Shown: positions 12,133-23,291, numbered from the stretch's first letter. The stretch is 64,000 bases of DNA from Ophioderma brevispina (GCA_023653785.1 JAMKCH010084996.1:16915-80914); one strand, 5' to 3'. Numbers and translations are program-made. The notes: a model not told the origin generated them from the letters alone.

Positions 12133-13787
12133 AATTTTTAAAAACTCAATATGAATATGAAATGAAATGAACTATTTTATGACTGATTAAAAAAATAAAA
12201 TCCGTGTCATGAAATACAGTGTCCATGTGACAGAGTGTCCTACTGTCCATTTAGCCATTGTATTCTTTATTAAGTGCTGTATGCATCATAATGGGCTCAT
12301 CTTCAAGGTCGCGGTTTATTCCGTACATGTTAACATGGTAGGTATAGCTATGGAACCGTACCCTCCTCCTGGCACTAACGTGTTAATAATCCATACAAAT
12401 ACCAAGCTTTAATGTACAGCTTAAGTTCCACCACATTCGAGAATCGATTATATCCCCCAAAATACGTTTTTCCTGAAGTGGTAAAACCCCTAAACAACAT
12501 TCACTAAAAAAATGTGATTAGGAGCACTGACTTCCTGTCTCATGTAGGAAATGCCTTTATATCAATTAATGTGCTACTCTGTCAGTTTTCTGGTAAATAG
12601 ACGGTCAAAGATGCACTCCTAGCCACCCTGTCGCAACCCCTTTAACGGGGGCGGTGTGGTACCGAAGTGGGATGCGAGAGAATTTTATTGCGATGACTAA
12701 AAATCATAACAAAAAAATTGTCAATGTAGGTCAATCTCTGATTAAAATAATGTTCTTGAATCAATCGCCTTTTAATAATAGGCTAATCTGTTATAGGCAC
12801 GTATCAGTGGTCGTTATCGTGATATTTCTTGTCTTCAATGGATTTATCTCCGAATATCTGGAGCACATGCACGCTATAGCGTCACATTTGGAACATTTTG
12901 ACGGGCTTGTACGTGCCATTATGTTCGTGGATCGATCCAACAGAGGGATTCCATGTCTCGGATCATGGAGCGCAATTATTGTGCAATCGAACTTTTCGAA
13001 TTATAATTCTGCAAAATGATGGATCCAATATGGCCGCCAAATGGTTGCCATTTTGAGGACATCAGTTTGGATGCGCTCTCTTGACCAAAGTATACACCAC
13101 CTATCAACATTAAAACCTTAGATAAGCACTATGTTCCTTGTACTGACGTTTTTTTTTAAATTTATAAAAGGTTTTGATTAATCTTCAAAAATCGAAAACA
13201 TTACATGTCAGCCGTGGACTATTAAAAATAAAAAAAAATGTCAGTACAAGCAGAATCTTCTAATGAACAACTCTGCCAAGTGGCTTTTTATTTGAAGAAC
13301 GAAACTGGAGATATTGTGTATCACAAATTACACTTTGGTCCAAAATGAAAACTGAGAAATAGACAAAATCGTTTTTCGATACTTTAGTTAGTTAACATCA
13401 CCAGTGTTCTTGCAGCCTTTACACTGCTTTCCCTAACCCCTATGTAAAAGAGGTTGCTTGCCTGATTCCTTGATCTGTGTAGAACAAAGTGTTTCTATCT
13501 TTTTCTGTGAGTTTTGCAAAATGCCCGTAACTAAGGCCTAAGCGAGTTGGCTATGGAAACAAACATTATTAAAATACGGTAAACAGCATTTTTAGACTTT
13601 CCATGTTGAAAATACTAAACAATGCACAAAATAGAAAATTGATTAAGGATTTTTTATTAGGATCTTTCTACCTTAAGCAGGTTGAGAAAAGTCTGTCAAG
13701 TTCATAATTTGTCGCCTCTCTGGCATCTTATACGCCCAAAACAAAAACATAATAAAATGAATAGCCTCTGATATCACTGTTTTCATA
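12133..13787. other. Non-coding, nothing recognised
   Basis: AT-rich spacer. A 121-codon frame at 12,654-13,019 has no recognisable domain and I do not call it a gene. Confidence 0.45.
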
Positions 13788-14317
13788 CCTCTCTCTCTCT
13801 CTCTCTATTTACATTCTTCCTTCCCTCCCTCCCTTAATTATCGTCCATCCTTTGTTGATTTAACCTTTCTTTTCCCGATCTTTCTCCCTTCACGCCTTTT
13901 TTCCCTCGCTTTTCCTTCATTCTCCACTTCCTTTCATCCCTCCCTCTGTCTCTCCTTTCTTTCAATCTATATGCCCTTCCTTCATGCCTCTCCTGTGGTC
14001 TCCATCTTTGCATTTTCTACTTTACTTTCCTCTAATCCTTCCCTCCTTTCCTTCAGCATTGGGCGTTTTCCTCGTTTCCTTTTCCTTTACTGTTTTCCAT
14101 TATCCTTTCCCTCCTTCTTTTATTGTTCTTTCCATCCTTTCTCCCCCTTTCCTCTATTTCGCCCCATTTTCCCTTTGCACTTCCTCTCCTTTACCTCTGA
14201 AGCATCCTTCCTAAACGTTATACCCCTTCGCATTTCCTTTCCCTCCTACCTCTTCCCTTTTCCTTCAATTCTCCGTGTTCCCTCCTTTCACTCCTCTTTT
14301 TCTCTCCTTCCATTAAT
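13788..14317. repeat. 530-bp polypyrimidine tract
   Basis: The + strand is almost wholly C and T, beginning with (CT)n and continuing as imperfect CCTT/CCCT repeats. Two long overlapping + frames here are low-complexity by-products (Ser/Phe/Pro-rich) and are not genes. Confidence 0.85.
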
Positions 14318-14599
14318 TATCTAAATGAGCCATAAGACTCATTTGGTAGAGGGTTAGATTAGTGAGAAGTGAGTTAGGACTCACTTAGATGCGTTATTTT
14401 GATATACGCTAATGGATCAACACATAAATTTGAACCATAAAGGTCTGTGTGTTCAAGTCAGCCCACACAAAAGTAATAAAATCAATAATGGAAAAAGTTA
14501 TAACAGCAGCAAGAGCGTATTGTCATCTATGGAACCTCACTGTTTTTCAACAAACAAGACGCAGTTTGTAGGCTGGGCCATGATTGAGCGGTCATAATT

Positions 14600-15700
14600 C
14601 CTCTTCTGTCGCCTCGCGCTCATCTATTGCATATCGAGCACGTTCATGGATGCCTCTTATGCGCTCTCTCAGCTCATCACAATAGTCAGTAGTGCAGTCC
14701 GCTCATGTGGAACTGCCTCAACAACCAAATCTATGGGGAGGGTAACTTCACGACCCAACATCATCATGTTAGGGCTTTCTACTCTAGAAGCCTAAATACT
14801 TGCCCTGCAAGCCAGTCCGACAGGAGATACTGATCCCTATCTGTCTGCTGGCCCTGATGTGGCTGTATCGTAAGGGTCACGGCATTTATGATGGTCCTAA
14901 ACTCTTCTATCTTTGCACCATCCCATCAGATTCGGGGTTGTATGGGTGTTGTTCGAGTCTTGATGATCCTCAGCAGCTTACACATCTCTTGAAAGACTGC
15001 CGATTCGAAGTTCCGGACTTGGTCGGAATGCAATTCCATTTTCAGCCTGATGATCTTTGATGGCATAAGCTTCCATCCACTCGGTCCAATAGTCCCTGAC
15101 TACGAGTATGCATTGATTACTCTGCCTTGTCTCGGTCATTGAACCCAGTACAACTATAGCGACTCGCTCGAGTGGTGCTCCAATACGATACTGTTGTAGG
15201 GGTGCCCGATGCTTGCGCCCCTTCTTCTGTGCACAGTTCACACACCGACGAAAAAAGCACGAATGTTGGCACCCATGCCAACCCAATAGTATCCCTCTCC
15301 CTTGCTGGGCACTCGTTTTCTCAGACCAATGTGACTTGCAGTCTTAGATGCATGCAATTCTCGGAGAGTCCTTGGTCTTCCCGTCGTCACTTTCCCATCG
15401 CTTCACAATCACGCCTTTCTTAGCTGCAAAAACGCCCCATTGGCCGGCCCCAATAAGTCTTTAGTTCTGTTGGATGTCCAGATATCTCTTCCCATGGGGG
15501 CCGTCCCTCACCCTTCTTCTTTTCTAAGATTAACGCCATTATTTCGTCTTCTTGCTGAGCTACTCTTATTGCCTCGAATGGTTGCCCCCAACCCAGACTC
15601 TTTCAATTTCCAAATTTCCCTCATCTTCACAGCTTTCGCTAAGCAAAAGCTCCAATCCGGAGGACTCCGAATGAATTTTGTCTTCCACTTGCGCACCTCT
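14600..15700 (-). pseudogene. Gypsy integrase, catalytic residues altered
   Basis: The frame at 15,286-14,978 holds the end of the zinc-binding HHCC domain ('RRCVNCAQKKG') and the start of the catalytic core ('ERVAIVVLGSM...', '...ILVVRDYWTEW'). In this family the first catalytic Asp sits where the second V of AIVV is read here, so D appears replaced by V. Downstream (about 14,960-14,890, other frames) 'TTPYNPESDGMVQR' aligns with the block that normally carries the catalytic Glu; Gln is read instead. Further on, 'ELRERIRGIHERARYA' (about 14,690-14,640) matches the C-terminal domain. Frameshifts separate the parts. Confidence 0.8.
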
Positions 15701-15984
15701 CTGGTCTTGCTTATTCAAATCAGCAAGTGTAACGATGCACACCGTATCTTCTAGTTGCTGGTCCTTTGAACCATCTAACGCGGTTTATGCCTCTGTTTGG
15801 CACCCAACACCGACCACCTTTGGCAGCTCACCCTTTGGTCAAGCACTGCCTCCATTTCCTCTTCAATTTGACGCTGGTCTTCCAGCTGCTGTTCAAGTTG
15901 TGCTCCCCATCGGCCGCATTGGCGACGGTCTACGTGACAGACCATTGGCGTTTTGATGACGCTTCCCTGTCCGATATTCTAAGT

Positions 15985-16450
15985 CTAGGTCAAATTTTTA
16001 CAGCACGTCGAGTCACCTGGCCAGTTGGCCTGCAGGGTTCTTAAAATTGAACAGCCTCGGGAGGGATCCGTGATCCGTACCTTAACCTTACTTTCTGCTA
16101 AGTAATGCCTGTCCTTCTTCAGGGACTGTACTATCGCAAGAAGCTCTCTTCTGGTCGTGCAATAATTCCTCTCAGCTCTTGCCAAGAACTTGCTTCCGTA
16201 CGCTACAACCTTTTTTTATCACCATCTTCAACTTGAGATAGTACGCAACCTATGGCAAATGCACTAGCGTCAGTATCAAGCACACATTGCCCTTCTTCCT
16301 GTGGATATGTCAAGATCGGAGCACTTATCAAAGCTTCTTTCAGCTTTCGGAAGGCACATTCACACTCGTTCGTCCAATCGAATTTCGCCTTTTTTTTCGG
16401 TCAGTCTATGCAGCGACCGTGCTATCTCTGCGAAACCTCGAATGAATCGT
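15985..16450 (-). pseudogene. Gypsy RNase H domain
   Basis: A - strand frame reads 'LDTDASAFAIGCVLSQ' (about 16,300-16,250) and then 'ARAERNYCTTRRELLAIVQ' (16,185-16,130), the standard RNase H motifs of Ty3/Gypsy polyproteins; the Asp-rich first motif contributes catalytic residues. A frame break lies between the two motifs and another follows after about 66 codons. It continues directly from the RT. Confidence 0.8.
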
Positions 16451-17160
16451 CTATAGTAAGCCTAGAAAGCCGCGCACCTGAGTTTGGGTGATTTGTGTTG
16501 GCCAATCGTGGACGGCTTTTGTTGGATCTGTGTGAATTCCTTCTGGGGACACTACATGCCCCAGATAAGCAACCTCTCTTTGAAATAGGTGGCATTTGGA
16601 CGGCTTCAGCTTGAGTCTTGCTCCTTGAAATCTATCCAGTACAGCTGCCAGCAGGTCTACCAATCCTCGCCCGATCAAAATCACGTCATCCAAGTAGACT
16701 AACAGCGTTTCCCACCTCAGCCCGCCTAACAGATTTCCCATCAGACTGAGGGTTGAGGGCACGTGAGATTTGAGAAGGCCGATTTATCTCGAGCATCAGC
16801 ATCCATTTCCATCTGCCATTACCCAGACGCCAAGTCAAGTGTTGAAAAGAACTTTGCACCACCTAACGCATCTAAAGACTTGTCAATCCGTGCTAACGGA
16901 TAGGGGTCTTTCCCGGTGACTTCGTTCAATCTCCTATGATCGATACACATGCGTTTTGACCCATCCTTAGTTACTAGAACTACAGGACTGGGCCATGGGC
17001 GGTCAGATGCCATGGCTGGATTAGCCCCTTGTCAAGTAGCTCGCCCACTTGTCTTTCAACTTCCTCTCTTTGCTGGTGTTATGGGGGTGATGACCTTCGT
17101 AGTGGCTGTCGCACTGGTCGAGCGTGCCCAATATCAATGCTGTGTTTTACCAGGTTAGTT
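16451..17160 (-). pseudogene. Gypsy reverse transcriptase
   Basis: The 17,013-16,819 frame carries 'RMCIDHRRLNEVT' and 'FSTLDLASG', RT blocks 1-2 with the first catalytic Asp. The 16,762-16,451 frame carries 'LLVYLDDVILIG', the YxDD active-site box, then 'KPSKCHLF' and 'LGHVVSPEGI'. The part between them (about 16,818-16,763) is shortened and out of frame, which removes most of the block between the two catalytic motifs. Motif spacing fits the Ty3/Gypsy family. Confidence 0.88.
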
Positions 17161-17311
17161 TCTTCCAATATCATATTCTCCCGTTGGGAACACGTCCCTG
17201 GTATCAATCAGCGATTTCGTGACCTTTTCTCTATCTTCAGGTCCCAAACTGGCAGTACCTGGATCAACCAACTTACGCAAATGTTCCGGATCTTCACCCA
17301 GCAACTGATTT

Positions 17312-17758
17312 TCACAATCTCTTGCCGCTGACCACCCTTAGGCTAATTATAATCAACATTATACTTGCGTTCACGATCATTTCATGCTCAGGCGGCATCC
17401 TAAAGTCGGCGACTGACAATATCCGTACCCTCGGAAAGAATGGATTGTTTTCCTTCGTCCAGCAGGGCACGGTAGTTTCACCTATAATCAGCTCAAACTG
17501 TCCTAGATACAAGTTGGCCCCAGATTTCACTAAGAAATCCATACCCAATGTTCCATGACTCACATCGGCTACGGCAACTTTCGGCTTCTGGCAGCAATGT
17601 CCTACCTTTATCTCAAGCAACGTCTTCCATAACCCCTCAAATCTCATTCGCTCTTCTTGAATAAGATGGTAATGTTCTGGCTTCAAAATTCTAAGTGAAG
17701 CTCCTGTGTCAACAAGAAGCATTACCATCTCACCCTGGATGGCAACTGGGACGTACAA
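17312..17758 (-). pseudogene. Gypsy aspartic protease
   Basis: A 148-codon - strand frame with 'MLLVDTGASLRI', the retropepsin active-site D-T-G motif, about 17 residues from its start. A downstream 'LGMDFL' segment corresponds to the family's second conserved block. It lies between gag and RT as expected. This is the longest uninterrupted part of the element, but the polyprotein frame is broken on both sides. Confidence 0.8.
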
Positions 17759-17759
17759 C

Positions 17760-19930
17760 TCTTTCCATGGTTTAAAATATTAACATCCCCCTTCCACTCC
17801 CTAAGTTCTATGATGAGCTCGGCATCCTCGTCTCCTGTGGTTGGCTGTTGCTCTGACCCCGTGGCTGGCTTATACTTGGGCCTCTTTATTGCTGGTTCTG
17901 ACTCAGCCCCCCCCCCACTCTGCCTTCTCTCGCATCCCACGTTGAGCATAATTCATACGGGCCATCATCTTTGCCTCTCTGACTTTGACGGAGACACTTT
18001 ATTTACAGCTCTGTTGTATGCAAGAGTCTTATTACGCCCTCTTGTAATCGCCTCTCCTAGGTCTCTGAATTAACTCGGAACAACTCTTTCCTCAAATCTG
18101 CATCTGCCGCAGCCTTCTTGAAATGTTCTCTCGCCAAGCGATCTCTTTCCTGTCTGTCCGTCTTTGGATGTGCTAGTGCTGTCAGTTTCTTAATAGCTAT
18201 ACCCAGTTCGCGCAAACTCTCCCCAAACTTTTGCTCTTCTTTGTCAGCTCAAGAAAATTGTTCTCCTGGCACCATCTAGACACAAACTTTTTCGCCATCA
18301 TCTCTTTGATTTCCTCATAGGTCATTCTCCAGGGTCTATATCACTTACAGTAAGCACAGATAGCGCATCCTCTCGGCAACTCACACATATACGCAGCCTC
18401 TTCATTTGTCCATTTCTTGTACTTTTTACAAGCATCAAATATTGCCTGATAAAATCTTTCCACTGGTTCTTAGAATTAAACTTTGGAATTTCTCTCTCTT
18501 TCCGGGCCTATAGGCCGATACGGCCCTGCCACTGACTGTGGACCACAATCTACAATAACCGATGAGTTGCTCTGTTCTCCTTTCGCACTTCCCGCTCCCT
18601 TTCTACACACTAAAAACAACGTGGTCATTTTCAGGGGTCAGTAGTCAACTATGCACACTACTACGAAAAAGTGGTCAAAAAGTTGACTTCCCGTGTCTTC
18701 TCTAAGATAACGGCGATTTTCGGATTTCTGTTTCACCTGCTCTTTTCTCTGTGGCGTTTTGTCATGCAGTCCTCGTTCTTATGTGCATTCCAATTTCGCG
18801 CTCGATGCAAAGTCGGTGATTTAAAAGACTTTTCTCTGTCATGTCTATCTTGCTTCGACTCTCCAGATTTGTATCTGCTATCACTCTTTATCACAATGGC
18901 TGACTACACCCACACCATGCCCTCTCTCCTTTCGACTTCGTATTCGTCTGATTTCGTCCTCACTTTCTTCACGTATCGCTGTAATCTCTTTCTCCATTTT
19001 CATTTGAAGCCTCTTTTCCTCCAATTCTGCCTCTCTGCGCCGCTTCTCTTTCTCCCAAACCCTCTCTTGTTTACCGCCTCTCATCTCTTAGTAGTCTCTC
19101 TCACACTTCCTTCTGTTGCTGCCGAAAATCCTCTTTCTGCTGCTGCACGCACTGCATATACTCTTCCACTCGTTGTAGACGCAACGGGGCCATTTCTCTT
19201 TGGATTTCCTTCACCTCTCGGTCCCTCTACCGATACAAGCTTTTCAGTTCATCTCCTCCGTTCTGACCAGTTTTTTTGCTTCTTTCGTCCCATAATGCTT
19301 CTTCCTACTGTTCTTCGGCGATTTACTCTGATGTGAATTACCCAACCTTTTATATACTTTCAAAAAACTTCTTACCCTTCCGTATTTTCTCCTCTCTCTC
19401 TTCCTTCGATATCGAACTTGGTCACTCCCGTTCACCTACATCGTTGACGCGGGCATATCATCATTATATCGTTTCCTTGGTTTCCTTTCTGGGTGTAGAG
19501 CACGAGCTATCGGTAGAGTCCTTGGGAGTGTTTGGTGGGATTACGCAATTCCTCTCCCTCACTCTCTGTCATATCCCAGTCCCATTCTGATTCAACCCGC
19601 AATTTTCCGCTCCAAACTACTGTTTTACCCTCACCTTGACTACTGTTTTCACCTGTCTCTGTTGTGCTACTTCCTGCGGATTCAGTCTCATCTTCACTTA
19701 CTCTAGCTTACTCTACTCCCCAGGCTCTCCTCACTTGACTTCACTGTGTCTCCTCCATCCCAATCACTTCCAATCTTCTTGCAGCCATTTCCGCTCCTTG
19801 CCCCATCCCTGTGATCCAGCTCCACCGGTCCCATGTGCTCTGTGCAACCTGAAGACTTTCGTCCTTCACGTGAACACCACCACCAAAATGTTCGCTGCCG
19901 CCGTTGACACAACGACCAAATCCTCGTCAT
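17760..19930 (-). pseudogene. Gypsy gag-like region
   Basis: Broken - strand frames hold a capsid-like stretch (about 18,480-18,250: Trp/Phe-rich, then 'TYEEIKEMMAKKFVSRW') of the kind found in retrotransposon gag. A highly charged segment at 19,084-18,881 (EKEKRRREAELEEKRLQ...) is predicted to form a coiled coil. No CCHC zinc knuckle is visible. The Lys/Arg/Glu richness makes the + strand C/T-rich and produces the long but spurious + frame at 18,671-19,336. Confidence 0.6.
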
Positions 19931-20149
19931 CCATGTCTTCTAAGACTCCTTCATGGCCATCGCCAATTGATGCCACTGCTATTTGTCACAGCATTTTCGA
20001 CCTATGTCCTCCACATTAACATGGGATCCTCCACCATCTCTGAGGATACTGTCGTCAGTACTCGTCGCTACTCCACCCCTGTCCATCCAACATGCCACTT
20101 CGCCACTTTTCCACTGGCTCTTAATAATTCCAATTCCGCCACACGCCAC

Positions 20150-20341
20150 TGGCGCCAAACCATTTTCTTGGAATTTGAGACAGGGTCTTAGCTTTGTATA
20201 GTTGGACCCTTACTCAACTACAAAACAAAGACCCTCATTTTTTGGGCGCCAAAATGTATATTAGTGGAATTTGAGACAGGGTCTTAGTTTTGTAGGGTGA
20301 CCCTTACTCAACTGCAAAACTAAGACCCTGTTTGGGCGCCA
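20150..20341 (-). repeat. Triplicated leader repeat with hairpins
   Basis: Three copies of a unit that begins 'GGCGCCAAA' and continues to 'ggaatttgagacagggtctt' start near 20,154, 20,245 and 20,335 (period about 90 bp; the third is partial). Each full copy can fold on itself. The second has a perfect 17-bp stem, ACAGGGTCTTAGTTTTG (20,276-20,292) with its complement (20,315-20,331), and a 22-nt loop. It sits at the 5' leader position of the Gypsy element. Confidence 0.75.
20324..20341 (-). promoter_or_regulatory. Primer-binding site, tRNA-Lys type
   Basis: On the - strand this reads TGGCGCCCAAACAGGGTC, complementary to a tRNA 3' end. It differs at two of 18 positions from the primer-binding site cognate to tRNA-Lys(UUU) as I know it. 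It lies upstream of gag in the Gypsy element. Its last 8 bases lie inside the right arm of the 17-bp hairpin. Confidence 0.7.
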
Positions 20342-20381
20342 AATCAATATTTTTTTTGGAATTTGAGTAAGGGTTAATTAG

Positions 20382-20435
20382 CTTATGGGGACTTTAAAAA
20401 AAACGTCCCCACAAGGCTTAAAAACGTCCCCATAA
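20382..20435. repeat. Short inverted repeat, GGGGAC
   Basis: CTTATGGGGAC (20,382-20,392) pairs perfectly with GTCCCCATAAG (20,425-20,435). A further 'cgtccccacaagg' lies in between. Function unknown. Confidence 0.6.
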
Positions 20436-20717
20436 GTTATTAAGTATCCGTACACACATCCACACATACACGCACGATCATTTATTTTTTTCATCGGTTT
20501 GGGTTTTGGAGCCAAATTTCGCCCCGAACTAGTCGTATGTTTTTGGTTGCTGGACACGAAAAAATCAAAATATAAAATGATCATTTCACATCGGTTGTCT
20601 TTTCTTCTAGGTACATACCCCGATTCTAATGTTTTCTATAAACCTTGGCAGAAAACAACCTCCCCGAGATCGAGGCCAACATAGCCCACACTTACTAAGC
20701 CTACATATTTCACAAGT

Positions 20718-20936
20718 GGTTGTACAGCAACTTGCAGTGTATGCCCTGGCGGCGTTGGGGGGGGGGGGGGGCACTGTTAAAAAAAATCCAGTAAATTTAA
20801 CCAGAAATTTCTGTCAGCAGGAAGCAAGAAGTTCCAGGACATTTACCTTGGCCCCCTAAAATTGTTCTTGTCCCCCCCCCCCCCCAATAAAAAGTGATCC
20901 CGGTGCGGCGCCGCTACTGAGTGTATATGGCAATGG
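20718..20936. mobile_element. Small element with G/C runs, CAGTG...CACTG-like ends
   Basis: The left end 'cagtgtatgccctggcggcg' and the right end 'gcggcgccgctactg' are roughly complementary, and they enclose a 16-G and a 15-C run. The ends resemble those of the CAGTGGCG-type element at 35,827-36,130. The match is imperfect. Confidence 0.4.
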
Positions 20937-22565
20937 ATTATAGCTTGGTTTATTTATAAAGTAATATGGGGAATGGATATTTTGGTAAAATTCAAGGTTC
21001 ACGTAGCTAGAAAACTGTTACAGTGGTTGTCCCGTGAACAACGCTTAGGGAATCTCCGAGGGCCTCGTTAGTGTTAACTTGCTATGGTGGTATAGTGTAA
21101 GCAAACCCTGGCCCTGAATAATATATTTTCCCGACGCCCCTTGTATTTTACATTCTTACTGCAATATTGGCGTTTTACCAGAGCTCTGTGCCTTGCCGTG
21201 CAAAACGTATTCCCCGTCCCACCCTCTGTCTTTTAAATATTAACTTTTCTCTCACTAGCGGACTCCCTCATGTTTAATGCTATAGCTACGGGATCAGGAC
21301 TGAACCCCTTACGTGTAACAGACCTCAAGAGCACATTACTTATGTGGAAACATCGTCATCATCGACGGCGGCGATATCGGGACATATCTGATGCTCGCTT
21401 GGAGAAAACGGACTAGGCGAGTTCACGGGCAGCTGTTTAAAAATTTCATCTGACGGAAATCACAATAGCCGAGCAGCTTAGTTTGGCCCGCTTACAAATG
21501 AAATGAATCTATGAGCCACGCGTCAATCATACATATCATTACTCATCAATTATCTTTTGCCGTGTGTAAGCAGCAGTGTTGACAGGATTTTACAAGACGT
21601 CCGACCGTCGTGTGGGGAACAACGAGACTCAGCCGACGTAGATTTTTACCTGCTTCATTGCCAGAGCTAACTGTCAGCGGGAATCTAGGAGAGAGATTAG
21701 ATACAGCGGACACCTAAACCACACAGAATTGCCTCTGAATTTGGCTCATCAGTGTAATCGCCATGCAGGTATTGTATATTTTCTCTTTGAATCGCCGCCC
21801 GCGCAATTTACAAGATTACCACTTTGAAACGTTTTTTTTCTTTCTCTTCTTCTTTTTTAGCTAAAGTACAATTTGATAAAACCGTGTTGTATCTATACAT
21901 CCAGTAATTTTGCATTAGGCAGCCTGTGGCGTGCGTCTTAATTCAAGCATACATCCCGGTTTTAAGCCCTCTCATATGGCAAGCCTTTTAGCCTGTGAAA
22001 TTTCCACCTGTCAATCGACATTGACTTTGGCGATGTGAATCACATCTACACGCGCTGGCCTCGCTGTAATGACGCAGCACACGCGTACAAAGGCCGCGCT
22101 TGTAAGGCGACAGGTGCTCCATGTCATCTTGCATCTTGTCACTTTGTTTCGTCAACTCAACCAGCCTTCAGGAGAGACCAAAATGTATACATTTCGGAGC
22201 ACTATCTAGATGTATTTTATCAGACATCTTGGCAGCAGAAACACGTTTCCATAATGTTTAACCAATTCCTACATATTGCTTAAGCTTGATATATAAAGCG
22301 TAAATTTGAAGTCGATATCTTTATCCTAAACGACATAAATACTAAAGTGTCAACTAAATTATCCTTGCTATCACGTTAAAAAGCGGCTTGTCAAAGATAG
22401 GCTAATATGCGTATAAGTATATTCAATATGGTATTGTTACTTTAATTGCTTCTAACAAAGTGTAAAACATCAAAGGTTTATAAATTGATTGTTTTCAATT
22501 TTCGATAACACAACAGAAAGTTGGTACCGTTAATTGTGGCGACATCAATGTGTCACCACTGTTTA
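20937..22565. other. Non-coding; possible 5' exon near 21.6-21.77 kb
   Basis: No protein-coding exon can be shown. At 21,763-21,768 an ATGCAG in a fair start context ('atcgcc' before it) directly precedes a donor-like gtattg. The region just upstream has TGATTGAC (complement of 21,522-21,529), TGACAG (21,580-21,585) and CTGTCA (21,671-21,676). An alternative first exon is only a hypothesis. Confidence 0.3.
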
Positions 22566-22584
22566 ATTGAACGTGATTTTCATT

Positions 22585-22631
<47 letters not shown>

Positions 22632-22635
22632 TATA

Positions 22636-22681
<46 letters not shown>
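22566..22681. repeat. (AT)n microsatellite, about 115 bp
   Basis: Nearly uninterrupted alternating A and T with a few phase slips. A - strand frame of Ile/Tyr repeats here is an artefact. Confidence 0.95.
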
Positions 22682-22683
<2 letters not shown>

Positions 22684-22861
22684 GGAGTTTTTTTGGCATA
22701 GAGTATTGCGTAACGGATAAAGTGCAGGAACTATGATCCTCTCGATACTGAGTTCTGAATTCGAGCCCTGCTGCAATCAACCTATTGTGTCGCTGGGTAA
22801 TATCAAAGGCCTCGTAGACCCCCAACCGAAAATCCTGGGATTTGTTATGAATATCCACATC
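22684..22861 (+). mobile_element. tRNA-derived SINE (probable)
   Basis: A box-A-like 'taacggataaagtgc' (about 22,711) and a box-B-like 'gaattcgagccc' (about 22,757) are about 40 bp apart, the RNA polymerase III promoter layout of tRNA-derived SINEs. They are followed by 'gtgtcgctgggtaatatcaa', similar to SINE bodies. The 3' limit is uncertain because a MITE abuts it. Confidence 0.55.
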
Positions 22862-22863
22862 TA

Positions 22864-23051
22864 TACTTTGTCTCACCTAAAGTTGAAGGTGACGTCATTA
22901 TGCGTCTTTGCATTCCCACTAGCGTCTCGATCGTGCCGCCTTTATTCGCGTGCGTATAATGCTATGATTCCAAGCATAGCGCGCGCGATTCATGGCTGAG
23001 CAACATAAAAGTCGCAGTGACGTCACCTTCAACTTAAGATGAGACAAACTA
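22864..23051. mobile_element. TA-flanked MITE with long inverted ends
   Basis: Left arm from 'CTTTGTCTCACC' through 'aaagttgaaggtgacgtca' and right arm from 'tgacgtcaccttcaactt' to 'TGAGACAAAC' are complementary over about 35 bp with few mismatches. TA flanks both sides, as in Tc1/mariner insertions. About 184 bp, non-coding. Confidence 0.8.
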
Positions 23052-23291
23052 TAAGTGGCTTATAGGAATGTGCGCTTGGCCAGCCTACATGACGCGAAAT
23101 GATCGTGACGATTTCCTGGCAGCGTAATAATAATAGGCAACAGCGCTTTGCCAACACTGAAAAAGACGCATTGAATCAATGTCAGTGTATACCTACATCT
23201 ATAGCTATACTATACTTTAATATTATTTCAACATGGAAATTGCCCACACGCAGTCGACCTCGTGTTTTCTAATCCGAGCGCGAATTTTTGC

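Larger units (their letters stand above)
14590..20341 (-). mobile_element. Ty3/Gypsy LTR retrotransposon, decayed
   Basis: Read on the - strand, this is a Ty3/Gypsy-order element: primer-binding site (20,341-20,324), gag (about 19,930-17,760), aspartic protease (17,758-17,312), RT (about 17,160-16,451), RNase H (about 16,450-15,985) and integrase (about 15,700-14,600). The RNase H-before-integrase order is diagnostic of Ty3/Gypsy against Ty1/Copia. Many frameshifts and stops, and changed integrase catalytic positions, mark it as dead. I could not find a pair of long terminal repeats: neither 14.3-14.6 kb nor 20.35-20.7 kb matches the other. The ends may be lost or too diverged to see by eye. 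Confidence 0.9.

Noticed and set aside
13971..14324. Long + strand frames of 117 and 76 codons
   Set aside because: They are by-products of the polypyrimidine tract: low-complexity Ser/Phe/Pro/Leu with no domain.
14330..14480. tRNA-like pieces ('actcatttggtagagggtta' and 'gtgttcaagtcagccc')
   Set aside because: They resemble pol III box A and box B but are about 100 bp apart and form no cloverleaf, so neither a tRNA nor a SINE can be supported.
18671..19336. The longest + frame in the window (221 codons)
   Set aside because: It lies antisense to the charged gag region of the Gypsy element; purine-rich coding on the other strand explains the open frame.
22583..22876. - strand frame ending in Ile/Tyr repeats
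   Set aside because: Translation of the (AT)n microsatellite.
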